Shown: positions 30,348 to 39,734, counted from the first letter of the stretch. The stretch is 64,000 nucleotides of DNA from Halogeometricum sp. S1BR25-6 (GCF_031624495.1 NZ_JAMQOP010000002.1:248001-312000); one strand, 5' to 3'. Numbers and translations are program-made. Notes: generated by a model not told the origin, from the letters alone.

Positions 30348-31730
30348 TCAGAGCGGCGGGACGATGGCCGGGTCGGGGCCGCCGAACAGCGTGATGAGGC
30401 CGAGCACCAGCGTGAGGACGACGCCGAGGAGGACGACGGTGCGGACCAGCCACAGCCACAGCGAGCCGATTCCGCCGCCGAAGCCGGTGCCGCGGAGGAG
30501 TTCGTCGACGGCCGGGCGGCCGAACACCCAGCCGACGAAGACGAGGATGCCGAGCACCGAGAGGGGGAGCAGCAGCGAGTAGGCGAGGTTGTCGAACCAC
30601 GTCAGCCACGCCGTGTCCCACGCCGAGGGGAGGCCGAGGACGAAGATGGCGGCGCCGAGGCCGGCGGCCACCTGCGGACGGGAGACGGCGTAGTTGTCGA
30701 CGGCGTAGGAGACGACGACTTCGAGCAGGCTGATGGCCGACGACAGGGCGGCCACGAGCACGACGAGGAAGAAGACGAAGCCGACGACGCGGCCAAACGG
30801 GATGGTCGCGAACGCGCCGGCGACGCTGACGAACAGGGCGCCGGCCCCGCCGGCGCCGGGTTCGGCCCCCTGCGCGAACAGGAGGGGGATGACGACCAGA
30901 CCCGCGAGGATGCCGATGAGACTGTTGAAGACGACGATGGTGACGCTGTCGCCGAACAGGCTCTCGTCGCCGTCGATGTAGGAGGCGTAGGTTATCATCG
31001 CGCCCATTCCGAGCGACAGCGAGAAGAACGCCTGCGAGACGGCGAACGGGATGATTTCGGCGAGGGGGCCGCTGAAGGCGACGAACGGGAAGACGTTCGT
31101 GAAGACCACCGACAGGCGGAGTTGGCTCAGGTCGGGCGAGAGGAAGTAGGCGTAGCCGGGACCGGACCCGGGGAGCGTGAACGCCCAGACGGCGAGGGCG
31201 ACGAGGATGACGAGGATGCTCGGCACCATCAGCTTCGTCGCCTTCTCGATGCCGTCCTCGATGCCGAAGGCGACGATGCCGACGACCAGGGCCATGAAGA
31301 CGGCGTGCAGGGCGACGGCCGGGAGGCCGGCGGAGACGGCGCCGAAGTACGCGCCGGCGTCGCCGAAGTACGCACCGGTGAGGCTACCGCCGACGTAACG
31401 GAGCACCCACCCGCCGACGACGCTGTAGTACGAGAGGATCCAAAAGCCCGTCAGCAGACCGATGATGCCGACGACGCGCCACTGGCGGTAGCCGAGTCGC
31501 TCGAACGCGCCGATGGTGTTGAGGTTGCTCTTCCGGCCGATGACGAACTCCGAGAGCATCGCCGGAAGCCCGATACCGAACGCCGCCACGAGGTAGACGA
31601 CGAGGAACGTCGCGCCGCCGAACTGCGCCGTTTTGAACGGGAACTGCCAGATGTTCCCGAGGCCGACGGCGCTTCCGACGGCGGCGAGGATGAACCCCGC
31701 CCTCGTCGCCCACGTCTCTCGTTCGCTCAT
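30348..31730 (-). CDS. Sodium-dependent transporter, NSS/SNF family (copy 2)
   Basis: This 460-aa paralogue of the preceding protein has AAVGSAVGLGNIWQFPFK at the N-terminus and SLSLGMGAMITYASYIDG in the helix 6 region. The two proteins align along their full length, indicating tandem duplication followed by divergence: the first begins ARETWATRVGFILAAVG and this one SERETWATRAGFILAAVG. The 197-bp gap between the two genes has an AT-richer patch that may hold a separate promoter for copy 1. Substrate unknown. Confidence 0.9.
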   Translation of the reverse strand: MSERETWATRAGFILAAVGSAVGLGNIWQFPFKTAQFGGATFLVVYLVAAFGIGLPAMLSEFVIGRKSNLNTIGAFERLGYRQWRVVGIIGLLTGFWILSYYSVVGGWVLRYVGGSLTGAYFGDAGAYFGAVSAGLPAVALHAVFMALVVGIVAFGIEDGIEKATKLMVPSILVILVALAVWAFTLPGSGPGYAYFLSPDLSQLRLSVVFTNVFPFVAFSGPLAEIIPFAVSQAFFSLSLGMGAMITYASYIDGDESLFGDSVTIVVFNSLIGILAGLVVIPLLFAQGAEPGAGGAGALFVSVAGAFATIPFGRVVGFVFFLVVLVAALSSAISLLEVVVSYAVDNYAVSRPQVAAGLGAAIFVLGLPSAWDTAWLTWFDNLAYSLLLPLSVLGILVFVGWVFGRPAVDELLRGTGFGGGIGSLWLWLVRTVVLLGVVLTLVLGLITLFGGPDPAIVPPL

Positions 31731-31967
31731 GTCTGTCTCTCCGTACCAGACGAAAACGTGATAAACAACACGATGTGCGTCCGAAATCGGCCGAGAAATC
31801 GACGGGTTCGTTCGCAGCCGCCCCCTGAAGAAACGTTCGTCAGTTTCTGTCGCTCCGCGGTGATGTGCGTGACCGTGTGTACCGCGTTACGAAGGCGCGG
31901 GAACCGCGACGCCGTTCGCGCCGGGCGCGCACGTAGGCTTATGTCGGCGGCGTATCAGTAGTAGCGT

Positions 31968-32363
31968 ATGGCAGACGACTCCGAGACGACCACCGACGCG
32001 ACGCGTTCCCTGTCGACGCTCGGCCGCGTGCTGTTCGGCCTCGGTCTGGCGCTGCAGGCCTCCGAGGACTTCCGAGACATGGAGGGGAACATAGAGTACG
32101 CCGAGTCCGCGGGCGTGCCGATGCCCGAACTGGCCGCACCGTTCGCCTCCGGGATGATGTTCACGAGCGGACTGCTCCTCGCCGCCTGGCGGCTTCCCCG
32201 CCTCGCCACCGGGGCCGTCGTCACCTTCCTCGCGGTGGTGACGACGACGATGCACGACTTCTGGAACGAGGAGGGCGACGCCAGCGGCGAGCGTCTCGCC
32301 TTCTTCGGCAATCTGGCGATGTTCGGCGCGGCGCTGGTGTACCTCCGCGAGGCGTACCGCTGA
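31968..32363 (+). CDS. DoxX-like small membrane protein
   Basis: This 131-aa protein has four predicted helices and the DoxX/DoxD-like layout: LGRVLFGLGLALQASEDF in helix 1, MEGNIEYAESAGVPMPELAAP between helices 1 and 2, LATGAVVTFLAVVTTTMHDFW in helix 3 with the conserved HDFW, and LAFFGNLAMFGAALVYLRE in helix 4. The family's biochemical role in haloarchaea is unknown. The first ~20 residues are Thr/Asp-rich and soluble. Confidence 0.85.
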   Translation: MADDSETTTDATRSLSTLGRVLFGLGLALQASEDFRDMEGNIEYAESAGVPMPELAAPFASGMMFTSGLLLAAWRLPRLATGAVVTFLAVVTTTMHDFWNEEGDASGERLAFFGNLAMFGAALVYLREAYR

Positions 32364-32367
32364 GGCG

Positions 32368-32403
32368 GCGAACGCGGACACGGTCGCGAACGCGGACACA
32401 GTC
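32368..32403. repeat. Two tandem 18-bp units after the DoxX gene
   Basis: GCGAACGCGGACACGGTC is followed directly by a copy differing at one base (A for the penultimate G cluster). It begins 5 bp after the DoxX stop codon. A simple local duplication; no function assigned. Confidence 0.6.
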
Positions 32404-32426
32404 GCGGCGCCCTCGACGCCGCACGC

Positions 32427-32564
32427 TCAGGTTCCGATTCTCGTCACACCCAGAATCGCGCCGCACTCCGAACACTCCCACACCCTGCCGGTGCTGAACT
32501 TCGCCGACGTGCCGCTCTCGACCACTTCGACCAACTCCTCGCCGCAGTCGGGACAGTGACCCAT
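32427..32564 (-). CDS. Small zinc-ribbon protein (45 aa)
   Basis: This short ORF encodes 45 residues with two CPxCG-type knuckles, HCPDCGEE near residue 4 and WECSECGAIL near residue 31, a textbook zinc ribbon. Small proteins of this kind are abundant in haloarchaea and are often missed by annotation because of length; several in Haloferax volcanii affect growth or motility. Codon use is haloarchaeal. The role here is unknown. Confidence 0.75.
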   Translation of the reverse strand: MGHCPDCGEELVEVVESGTSAKFSTGRVWECSECGAILGVTRIGT

Positions 32565-32626
32565 GGCGGCCGCTTTCGCAGACGTGACAAATAACTGTCT
32601 GCTCCGGCGAGACGGGTCGACGCCGC

Positions 32627-33583
32627 TCAGGGGACGAGCACGAGTTTGCCGACGAAACTGTCGTTGAGGACGGCCCGTTGGGCGTCGGCGGCCGCTTCAA
32701 GGGCGTAGGTGTCGTGGACGACCGGTTCGACGTCGCCGCGGACGAGGAGTTCGTTGAGGCGCGCGAGCACGTCGCTCGGATACGGCGTGTTGAACATCGA
32801 CATGAACTGATAGCGCAGTTCCTTCGACTTCGTGGCGCCGATGTCGTCGAACCCGCCCTCGGCGGTGTCGTTGCCGACGCCGACGATGCGGGCGCCGTCG
32901 GCGGCGACGTCCGCGTTCAGTTGGAGGTAGCGGTCCATGTGGGTGTCGAGGACGACGTCCGGGGCGCCCGCCTCCGAAATCATGGACTGGAGGTCGTCCC
33001 GACGGTAGTCGAAGACGGGGTCGGCGCCGAGGTTCCGCAGGGCGTCGTGGTGGTCGGGAGAGGCCGTGGCGACGACGCGCGCCCCCATCGTCCGCGCCAG
33101 TTGGACGGCGACGTGCCCGACGCCGCCGCTCCCGCCGTGGACTAACACCGTCTCGGCGGGTTCGACGCCCGCGTGGTGGACGAGGGCGCGCCACGCCGTC
33201 GTGCCGACGAGAGCGAGTGCGGCCGCGTCGGTCAACTCCGCGTCGTCCGAGAGATGGGCGAGCGAGTCGACGGGCGCCGCCACCTGTTCCGCGTAGGTGC
33301 CCGGCCGGCCGTTGCCGAGGCCCGTGCCGAACACCCGGTCGCCGAGGGAGAATCGCTCGACGCCGTCGCCGACGTCGACGACGGTCCCTGCGAGGTCGGA
33401 CCCGGGGACGAACGGGAGACTCGGAACCGGATACGCCCCCTCGCGGAAGTACGTGTCCACCGGGTTGACGCCGGCCGCGCCGACCTCGACGACGACCTCT
33501 CCGTGTCCCGGTTCGGGTTCGGCTACGTCGTCGACGGCCAGTACGTCCGGGCCTCCGTGCTCGTGGAATCTGACTGCGCGCAT
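32627..33583 (-). CDS. NADPH:quinone reductase-like MDR oxidoreductase
   Basis: This 318-aa zinc-independent medium-chain oxidoreductase has a GroES-like N-terminal domain (VVVEVGAAGVNPVDTYFREG, PFVPGSDLAGTV) and a Rossmann domain with VLVHGGSGGVGHVAVQLA. The first motif is typical of quinone oxidoreductase/zeta-crystallin members, and no structural-zinc Cys cluster is present. The enzyme probably reduces quinones or enones with NADPH. It is a single-gene unit on the minus strand. Confidence 0.9.
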   Translation of the reverse strand: MRAVRFHEHGGPDVLAVDDVAEPEPGHGEVVVEVGAAGVNPVDTYFREGAYPVPSLPFVPGSDLAGTVVDVGDGVERFSLGDRVFGTGLGNGRPGTYAEQVAAPVDSLAHLSDDAELTDAAALALVGTTAWRALVHHAGVEPAETVLVHGGSGGVGHVAVQLARTMGARVVATASPDHHDALRNLGADPVFDYRRDDLQSMISEAGAPDVVLDTHMDRYLQLNADVAADGARIVGVGNDTAEGGFDDIGATKSKELRYQFMSMFNTPYPSDVLARLNELLVRGDVEPVVHDTYALEAAADAQRAVLNDSFVGKLVLVP

Positions 33584-33697
33584 GGGCCGCGTTCGACAGC
33601 GGGCATCATAAATGAGTGCGGCGGAGTCTCGGGCGTGCCCGGAACGTGCCCCGAATGCGGCCTCGTCCGCCTCTACGCGGACTGAGGGGTTCTCGCT

Positions 33698-34477
33698 TCA
33701 GCGGACCATGTACCCGCCGTCGACGACGACGGACGCGCCGGTGACGTACCGGGCGGCGTCGCTGGCGAGGTAGACCACGGTGGGCGCGACGTCCTCCGGC
33801 GGCGCGATTTCCTCCATCAGCATCTCCCCCTTCCACACCTCGTCGATGTCGGGGTCGACGGCGTCGGCCTGGTCGGTGTTGTCCGTCCGTATGTAGCCCG
33901 GCGCGACGGTGTTCACGCGCACGTCGTATTCGGCCCACTCGGAGGCTAGCTGTCGGGTGAAGGACTCGACACCACCTTTCGAAGCGTTGTAGGCGACCTG
34001 TCGCTGGGGGTAGTTGGCGATGAACGCCGACATCGAGGAGACGCTGACGATGGACCCGCCGTCGCCGGCGCGCATCGGTTCGCCCGCGTACTTCGAGCAG
34101 AGGAACACGCCCGTGAGGTTCGTCTCCACGACTCGGTTCCACTCGTCGAGGGTCATGTCCTCGATGCCCTCGTGGACGACGATGCCGGCGTTGTTCACCA
34201 GCACGTCGACGTCGCCGAACGCCTCCAAGGTCGCGTTCACCATCGACCGCACCGAGTCCTCGTCGGCCACGTCGACGGGGACGGCGAGCGTCTCCGCGCC
34301 CGTCGAGTCGGCTATCTCCTCGGCGGCGACGGCCCCCGAGTCGGCGTTCCGGTTCGCCACGACCACGTCGGCGCCCGCCTCCCCCAACGCCTGCGCGATG
34401 GCGCGGCCGATGCCGCGGTTGCCGCCGGTCACGATGGCCGTCTCGCCGTCGAGTCTGAATCGGTCGATAACTCCCAT
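33698..34477 (-). CDS. Short-chain dehydrogenase/reductase
   Basis: This 259-aa SDR has the NAD(P) motif TGGNRGIGRAIAQALGEAG near residue 16, the structural NNAGIVVHEG near residue 90, the catalytic Ser in VSVSSMSAF, and the YNASKGG catalytic Tyr/Lys pair near residue 158. The C-terminus ends with TGASVVVDGGYMVR as in glucose dehydrogenase and sugar/acyl reductase branches. Substrate not determinable. Two more oxidoreductases and a sugar kinase follow in this minus-strand run. Confidence 0.92.
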   Translation of the reverse strand: MGVIDRFRLDGETAIVTGGNRGIGRAIAQALGEAGADVVVANRNADSGAVAAEEIADSTGAETLAVPVDVADEDSVRSMVNATLEAFGDVDVLVNNAGIVVHEGIEDMTLDEWNRVVETNLTGVFLCSKYAGEPMRAGDGGSIVSVSSMSAFIANYPQRQVAYNASKGGVESFTRQLASEWAEYDVRVNTVAPGYIRTDNTDQADAVDPDIDEVWKGEMLMEEIAPPEDVAPTVVYLASDAARYVTGASVVVDGGYMVR

Positions 34478-34578
34478 ACCGAGGCGTCGACGGCGGGTGG
34501 CATAAGTTGTCGTCGTCGGTTCCGCGTTCCGTCGGCGTCGCTGAACGGGAACCCGCCGCGGGCGGGACTGGAAGGGGC

Positions 34579-34658
34579 CGCGCTGTCAGCCAGCCCCGAC
34601 GAAGCAAGCACGTGAGTGAAGCGAACGCGCGCAGCGAGTCGCGGCGGCTGACAGCGCG
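34579..34658. repeat. 13-bp perfect inverted repeat, 80-bp hairpin unit
   Basis: CGCGCTGTCAGCC at 34579-34591 and its exact reverse complement GGCTGACAGCGCG at 34646-34658 enclose 54 bp containing GTGAGTGAAGCGAACGCGCG. It sits between two minus-strand genes (ADH stop at 34708, SDR start at 34477). It could be a small mobile repeat, a processing site or a terminator of the upstream ADH gene. Confidence 0.75.
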
Positions 34659-34707
34659 GGGGCTTCCGAGTTGTTCTCTATCGTTCAGTCGGCGAGTTTG
34701 TCGTCTC

Positions 34708-35730
34708 TCACGCGGAATCGTTCGTCACGACGAGTTTCCCGACGCTCTCTCGTTCCTCCATCGCGCGGAACGCCTCGCCCGTCTCTTCTAACGGGTAGGT
34801 CTCGTCTATCTCCGGGACCAACTCGCCGTCGGCGACGAGGCCGACCAGTCGCTCCAACTCCGTCTGCGTGCCCATCGTGCTCCCCAGCACCTCGTTGTGC
34901 TGTAGGAACAACTGCGGGATGTCTATCTCGGAGTAGCGCCCCGCCGTCCGCCCGCAGACGGCCATCCGGCCGCCGCGGCGGAGGGTATCGAGGCCGAGTT
35001 GGGTGTACTCGCCGCCGAGATGGTTGACGACGGCGTCGGCCGGTCCCACGTCCTCGACGGCCTCGCGCAGTTCGTCGGGGTCGGTACCCTCGACGGCGTG
35101 GTCGAGACCCAACTCGGTCATCCGGTCGAGTTTCGACGCCGAGGAGGAGGTGCCGACGCTCCGCGCGCCGAGGGCGTCGGCGAGTTGGACGGCTGCGACG
35201 CCGACGCCGCCCGTCGCGCCCGGAACGAACACGAGGTCGTTCGCCCCCACGTCGGCCTTCCGGAGCATGTGGTAGGCGGTCATGTACGCGGTGGGGAGGG
35301 CGGCGGCCGTCGTCGACTCGACCGAATCGGGCAGGGTGACGAGTCTGTCCGCCCGCACGCGCGCCCGTTCGGCGAGGCCGCCGTGGTAGAGCGAGAAGTT
35401 CTCGCAGAGGTTCTCCGGTCCCTCGCGGCAGAAGCGACACGTCCCGCAGGTCTCGTTCGGGCAGAGGACGACTCGGTCGCCGGGGTCGACGGCGGTCACG
35501 CCGTCGGCGACGGCGCGCACCGTCCCCGCCACGTCGAGACCGCTGACGAACGGCAGGTCGTCGGCGTCGACCATCGCGGAGTCGCCGTCGAGAATCCAGA
35601 GGTCGTGGCGGTTGATGGAACAGGCGTCCACGTCGACGACGGCCTCGCCCGGCCCCGGGTCAGGGTCCTCGCGATCGACCATCTCGACGCCGTCCGGTCC
35701 GGTGAGTTCGGCGAATGCTGCGGCGCGCAT
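34708..35730 (-). CDS. Zinc-containing alcohol dehydrogenase (MDR)
   Basis: This 340-aa medium-chain dehydrogenase has a GroES-like N-terminal domain (VDVDACSINRHDLWILDGD, LPFVSGLDVAGTV) and the structural-zinc cluster CPNETCGTCRFCREGPENLC near residues 91-110. The Rossmann loop is VFVPGATGGVGVAAVQLA. The normal start is the ATG at 35730 (MRAAAFAELTGPDG). The substrate is unknown. It is the middle gene of a minus-strand set (SDR, ADH, PfkB kinase) separated by 95 to 230 bp, so co-regulation is possible but not shown. Confidence 0.9.
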   Translation of the reverse strand: MRAAAFAELTGPDGVEMVDREDPDPGPGEAVVDVDACSINRHDLWILDGDSAMVDADDLPFVSGLDVAGTVRAVADGVTAVDPGDRVVLCPNETCGTCRFCREGPENLCENFSLYHGGLAERARVRADRLVTLPDSVESTTAAALPTAYMTAYHMLRKADVGANDLVFVPGATGGVGVAAVQLADALGARSVGTSSSASKLDRMTELGLDHAVEGTDPDELREAVEDVGPADAVVNHLGGEYTQLGLDTLRRGGRMAVCGRTAGRYSEIDIPQLFLQHNEVLGSTMGTQTELERLVGLVADGELVPEIDETYPLEETGEAFRAMEERESVGKLVVTNDSA

Positions 35731-35824
35731 GGTGCGCGATTGCGGCGTGAGACCGATAACGCTGATGACGGGACGACTCCGACCGGCACGAGAGCGGCCC
35801 GCAACCGACCCCCCACGCGATCTG

Positions 35825-36841
35825 TCAGGCTTGGTCGGCGTACTCGGCGAGGGACTCCCCCGTACCCGTCTCGCCGGTTTCGACGTGGTAGGACGCGCAG
35901 AGGTTGCCCAGTCCGAGCGCGTTCTCCCACTCCCACCCCGCGGCGAGGCCGTGAGCGAGGCCGCCGGTGAAGCGGTCGCCCGACCCGGTCTGTCGCCTCT
36001 TCCCGTCCGCCTCGACGTTCGGAACCGTGAGTCGACCGTCGGCCGTCGCGGCGGCCGCCTCCGACTTCCCGTGGCGGACGACGCCGGCGATTCCGACCCG
36101 CTCTCGGAGATCCGCGAGGTCCGAACTGTCGTCCGTCTCCCCGACGGAGAGCACCCGCAGGAGGTGCGCGATTTCGTCGCCGTTCGCGCTGAGGACGACG
36201 TCGTACGTTGCTTCGAGGTCGCCGAGCGCATCGCAGAGTCGAGTTATCGGGTCCGCTCGGACGCCCGTCAGGTCGCCGGGGTCGAGGACGAACAGGCCGC
36301 CGTCGAAGCCGCGGGAGGCGAGTCGGTCGAGCGCGTCCGTCATCGAGTCGAACGAAACCCAGTTCACGCAACAGACCGCGTCGGCGGTGAGACGGCCCTC
36401 GAAGGCGTCGCCCGCGACCGCTCTCAGGTCCGAGAACGACCAATCGGGCATCTCTTCCGACCCCTCGGCGAACATCAGGTCGCCGTCGTCGAACTCGTAG
36501 ACGGACACCGACGCCGGGGCGCCCATCGACGCCGTCTCGAAGTCGAGGCCGTCGAACACCGGGTCGTCGAGGTGGCCGAACAGCCTCGTCTCGTCGCCGA
36601 GCGCGTGCGTCTGTCGGGCGGTGTTGACCGCCTGCCCGCCGGGTTTCTGCTCCGCGCGGTCGACCGCGAAGGAGTCCGCGTCGTCGATGATTCGCTCGCC
36701 GAACTCGACGCGCGAGTCGATTCTGTCGCCCCCGTTGTCGCGCACCTCGTAGAACGTGTCGACGCTGCCGTCCGGGAACACCGTCACCTCGCCGCGGGAC
36801 TGGTCCTCTCTGAGCCTCCTCGCGAGTCCGGCGTAGTCCAT
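35825..36841 (-). CDS. PfkB-family carbohydrate kinase
   Basis: This 338-aa protein is a ribokinase-like sugar or nucleoside kinase. The substrate-binding GGQAVNTARQTHALGDET motif is near residue 70 and the C-terminal anion-hole signature is GSGDRFTGGLAHGLAAG near residue 285, where the usual GAGD is GSGD with the catalytic Asp retained. A fairly acidic sequence with normal family length. The substrate is not predictable. Confidence 0.87.
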   Translation of the reverse strand: MDYAGLARRLREDQSRGEVTVFPDGSVDTFYEVRDNGGDRIDSRVEFGERIIDDADSFAVDRAEQKPGGQAVNTARQTHALGDETRLFGHLDDPVFDGLDFETASMGAPASVSVYEFDDGDLMFAEGSEEMPDWSFSDLRAVAGDAFEGRLTADAVCCVNWVSFDSMTDALDRLASRGFDGGLFVLDPGDLTGVRADPITRLCDALGDLEATYDVVLSANGDEIAHLLRVLSVGETDDSSDLADLRERVGIAGVVRHGKSEAAAATADGRLTVPNVEADGKRRQTGSGDRFTGGLAHGLAAGWEWENALGLGNLCASYHVETGETGTGESLAEYADQA

Positions 36842-36968
36842 TCGAGTTTCCCTTACGGAACCTCGTGACTTAGCGGGTTCGCCCGTCGTGGCGGGTCGCT
36901 CCCGTCGAGTCGAGACAGGTCAGTTCTCGCGGGTATTCGGAGGGAGTTCCGGTACCGGATGAACGGGA

Positions 36969-36974
36969 TTTAAG
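36969..36974 (+). promoter_or_regulatory. TATA box of sucCD
   Basis: TTTAAG lies 27-32 bp upstream of the sucC ATG, the standard archaeal distance from TATA to the transcription start. This predicts a leaderless sucC transcript. The element stands out in GC-rich flanks. Confidence 0.65.
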
Positions 36975-37000
36975 CGCGCGTCATTCGCACACATCAGTGC

Positions 37001-38146
37001 ATGAAACTCCACGAGTACCAGGCGAAGGATATCTTCGCCGAGGCGGGGATTCCGGTGCCAGAGTCCCGCCTCGCGGCGTCGGTCGACGAAGTGATGGAGG
37101 CTGTCGAGGAGATCGGATACCCGGCCGCTATCAAGGCGCAGGTCCACGTCGGCGGCCGCGGCAAGGCGGGCGGCATCAAGATAGCGACGAGCGAGGAGGA
37201 GGCCCGCGAGGCCGCCGAGGACATCCTCGGCATGGACCTCAAGGGCTACACCGTCGAGAAGGTGCTCGTCGAGGCCGGCGTCGACTTCGAGAACGAACTC
37301 TACGTCGGCGTCACGATGGACCGCGGCGAGGGCGAACCCGTGGCGATGGTGTCGACGCAGGGCGGCGTCAACATCGAGGAGGTCGCAGAGGAGAACCCCG
37401 AGGCCATCGCGCGCGAGCACATCGACCCCGCGTTCGGTCTGCACCCCTACCAGGCGCGGAAGGTCGTCTACGACGCGGGCATCGACCGCGACGTGGCGAA
37501 CGACGTGGCGTCCATCCTGACGACGCTGTACGACCTCTACGAGGAGAGAGACGCCTCCGACATCGAGATCAACCCGGTGATGATCACGTCGGACGGCGAC
37601 GTCGTCGCGGCCGACGCCGTCATGAACATCGACGACGACGCCCTGTTCCGGCAACCCGACCTCGCGGAGATGGAGGACGAGGCGGCCGAGGACGACCTCG
37701 AACGCAAGGCGAACGACTACGGCTTCGACTACGTCCGCCTGTCGGGTAACGTCGGCATCATCGGCAACGGCGCCGGTCTCGTCATGACGACGCTGGACCT
37801 CGTCGACCACTACGGCGGCGAACCCGCGAACTTCCTCGACATCGGCGGCGGCGCGAAGGCCGAACGCGTGACGAACGCCCTCGACATGGTGTTCTCCGAC
37901 GAGAACGTCGACGCCGTCGTGTTCAACATCTTCGGCGGCATCACCCGCGGCGACGAGGTGGCCAAGGGCATCAACGAGGCGCTCGAAGCGTTCGACGAGA
38001 TACCGAAGAAAGTGGTCGTCCGACTGGCGGGCACCAACGCGGAGGAGGGCATGGAGATTCTGAACACCGACCTCGTGGAGGTCGAGAAGACGCTCGAAGA
38101 CGCGGTCCAACGGGCCGTCGAGAACGCACAGGAGGCGAACCAATGA
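37001..38146 (+). CDS. sucC: Succinyl-CoA synthetase (ADP-forming), beta subunit
   Basis: This 381-aa subunit binds nucleotide and succinate in the TCA-cycle step that makes ATP from succinyl-CoA. The N-terminus [20 protein letters not shown] is diagnostic. The ATP-grasp region has [15 protein letters not shown] near residue 48 and [18 protein letters not shown] near residue 190; the C-terminal ligase domain has [12 protein letters not shown] and [15 protein letters not shown]. Its stop overlaps the start of sucD by 4 bp, ensuring equal synthesis. Confidence 0.97.
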   Translation: MKLHEYQAKDIFAEAGIPVPESRLAASVDEVMEAVEEIGYPAAIKAQVHVGGRGKAGGIKIATSEEEAREAAEDILGMDLKGYTVEKVLVEAGVDFENELYVGVTMDRGEGEPVAMVSTQGGVNIEEVAEENPEAIAREHIDPAFGLHPYQARKVVYDAGIDRDVANDVASILTTLYDLYEERDASDIEINPVMITSDGDVVAADAVMNIDDDALFRQPDLAEMEDEAAEDDLERKANDYGFDYVRLSGNVGIIGNGAGLVMTTLDLVDHYGGEPANFLDIGGGAKAERVTNALDMVFSDENVDAVVFNIFGGITRGDEVAKGINEALEAFDEIPKKVVVRLAGTNAEEGMEILNTDLVEVEKTLEDAVQRAVENAQEANQ

Positions 38147-39012
38147 GCATACTGGTCGACGACGACACGCGCGTGGTTGTACAGGGCATCACCGGCGGCG
38201 AGGGCAAGTTCCACACCCAGCAGATGGTGGAGTACGGCACGAACGTCGTCGCCGGCACCTCGCCCGGCAAGGGCGGTCAGGACGTCGACGGCATCCCCGT
38301 CTACGACACGGTCGACGAGGCCGTCGACGAGGAGGACGCCGACGCCTCCGTCGTGTTCGTCCCGCCGGCGTTCGCGGGCGACGCCGTCTTCGAGGCCCTC
38401 GACACGGACCTCGACCTCGTGGTGGCCATCACCGAGGGAATCCCGACGCAGGACATGGCGAAGGTGAACAAACGACTCACGGAGGTCGACACCCGCCTCA
38501 TCGGGCCGAACTGCCCCGGCATCATCACGCCCGGCGAGGCAAAACTCGGCATTCTGCCCGGCAACATCTTCGAGTCGGGTAACGTCGGTCTCGTCTCCCG
38601 GTCGGGCACCCTGACCTACCAGGTCGTCTCGAACCTCACCGAGCGCGGTATCGGCCAGACGACGGCCATCGGCATCGGCGGCGACCCCATCATCGGCACG
38701 TCGTTCGTCGACGCCCTCGAACTGTTCGAGGCCGACGAGAACACCGACGCCGTCGTGATGTGCGGCGAAATCGGCGGCGAGGACGAGGAGCAGGCCGCCC
38801 ACTACATCGCGGAGAACATGGACACGCCCGTCGCGGGCTTCATCGCGGGCCGCACCGCGCCGCCGGGCAAGCGCATGGGTCACGCCGGCGCCATCGTCTC
38901 CGGGTCCGGCACCGGGACCGCGGAGTCGAAGATTTCGGCGCTCAACGACGCCGGCGTCCCCGTCGGCGACACGCCGAACGAAGTCGCGGAACACGTCGAA
39001 GACTTCCTGTAG
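38143..39012 (+). CDS. sucD: Succinyl-CoA synthetase (ADP-forming), alpha subunit
   Basis: This 289-aa subunit carries the CoA-binding Rossmann domain ([29 protein letters not shown]) and the phosphorylated active-site His in [11 protein letters not shown] near residue 245. [16 protein letters not shown] near residue 125 is the second CoA-ligase signature. Length and motifs are standard. ATG at 38143 overlaps sucC. Confidence 0.97.
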   Translation: MSILVDDDTRVVVQGITGGEGKFHTQQMVEYGTNVVAGTSPGKGGQDVDGIPVYDTVDEAVDEEDADASVVFVPPAFAGDAVFEALDTDLDLVVAITEGIPTQDMAKVNKRLTEVDTRLIGPNCPGIITPGEAKLGILPGNIFESGNVGLVSRSGTLTYQVVSNLTERGIGQTTAIGIGGDPIIGTSFVDALELFEADENTDAVVMCGEIGGEDEEQAAHYIAENMDTPVAGFIAGRTAPPGKRMGHAGAIVSGSGTGTAESKISALNDAGVPVGDTPNEVAEHVEDFL

Positions 39013-39025
39013 AGCCGTTCGGACG

Positions 39026-39055
39026 TCTCGACTCGACTCGACTCGACCCGACTCG
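39026..39055. repeat. CGACT pentamer tract after sucD
   Basis: The unit (T/C)CGAC is repeated about six times (TCTCGACTCGACTCGACTCG and so on) directly downstream of sucD. A simple tandem repeat; it may vary in copy number between strains. Confidence 0.6.
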
Positions 39056-39098
39056 AACGACTCGGTCCACTTCTTTCGCGCTCGAACCCGACTACGGC

Positions 39099-39449
39099 TC
39101 ACTTCGTTATCTTCGCCAGACAGACGCCGCAGAAGCGGGTGTACTCCGGGTTCGGCGCGCCGCACCGCGAGCACGTCGGCCCGTCGCCGACCGCCCGTCC
39201 GTCCCGTCCGTTCGTTCGGTCGGCGTCGGACCCCGGCAGCGACGGCGCGAACGCGCGCCACGCGCCCCCCTTCGGACCTCCCTCGGCGCCGGACCCGGAT
39301 TCGGCCTCGTCCATCTGCAACAGCACCTGCTCGACGAACGGGTCGTCGCGGAGTCGTTCCAGGCCGCGGACGAGTCCGACGTACAGAAGGGTCGGGGCGA
39401 CGACGCAGAACGCCGACAGGAGAAGCGCGAACCCGACCTGCCACTCCAT
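39099..39449 (-). CDS. Membrane-anchored zinc-ribbon protein
   Basis: This 116-aa protein has one N-terminal transmembrane helix (WQVGFALLLSAFCVVAPTLLYVGL), a short amphipathic helix, an acidic/Gly-rich linker, and a C-terminal zinc ribbon (CSRCGAPNPEYTRFCGVC, a four-Cys double knuckle of the 'DZR' style). Haloarchaeal proteins of this pattern are common and of unknown function. It is convergent with sucD. Confidence 0.75.
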   Translation of the reverse strand: MEWQVGFALLLSAFCVVAPTLLYVGLVRGLERLRDDPFVEQVLLQMDEAESGSGAEGGPKGGAWRAFAPSLPGSDADRTNGRDGRAVGDGPTCSRCGAPNPEYTRFCGVCLAKITK

Positions 39450-39704
39450 AAGGGCACCAAGCGGTAGATAGACTTGGCTTTATCGCCGCTGTGGGCGCGG
39501 ACGGGCGTGCTGGCGTCCACGCCGGATGGACCGCTCGCACGAATCGGGACCGCGGACGTCGCCGCCCGCGACGAAGGGGATGGCCGAGAAACCGATGGCC
39601 CGTGGGGCATCCGTTCTGTCCGCGTCTATAAGCAGGCGCGAGTAACAGATATAGAGAATGTTTCCTAGAGAGGATTTTCTCAATAGCTGCGAACGAATGT
39701 GACA

Positions 39705-39710
39705 TTTAAG
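39705..39710 (+). promoter_or_regulatory. TATA box of the HalOD1 gene
   Basis: TTTAAG is centred 27 bp upstream of the ATG at 39735, in an AT-rich 100-bp stretch. A leaderless transcript is predicted. The 39450-39734 gap otherwise shows no gene. Confidence 0.65.
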
Positions 39711-39734
39711 AATCCCAACTACTACTGTTGAGTC

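Noticed and set aside
33635-33685. 16-residue CPxCG peptide (GTG start, PGTCPECGLVRLYAD)
   Set aside because: Looks like half a zinc knuckle but has only one Cys pair, a GTG start without context, and lies between genes where chance explains it.
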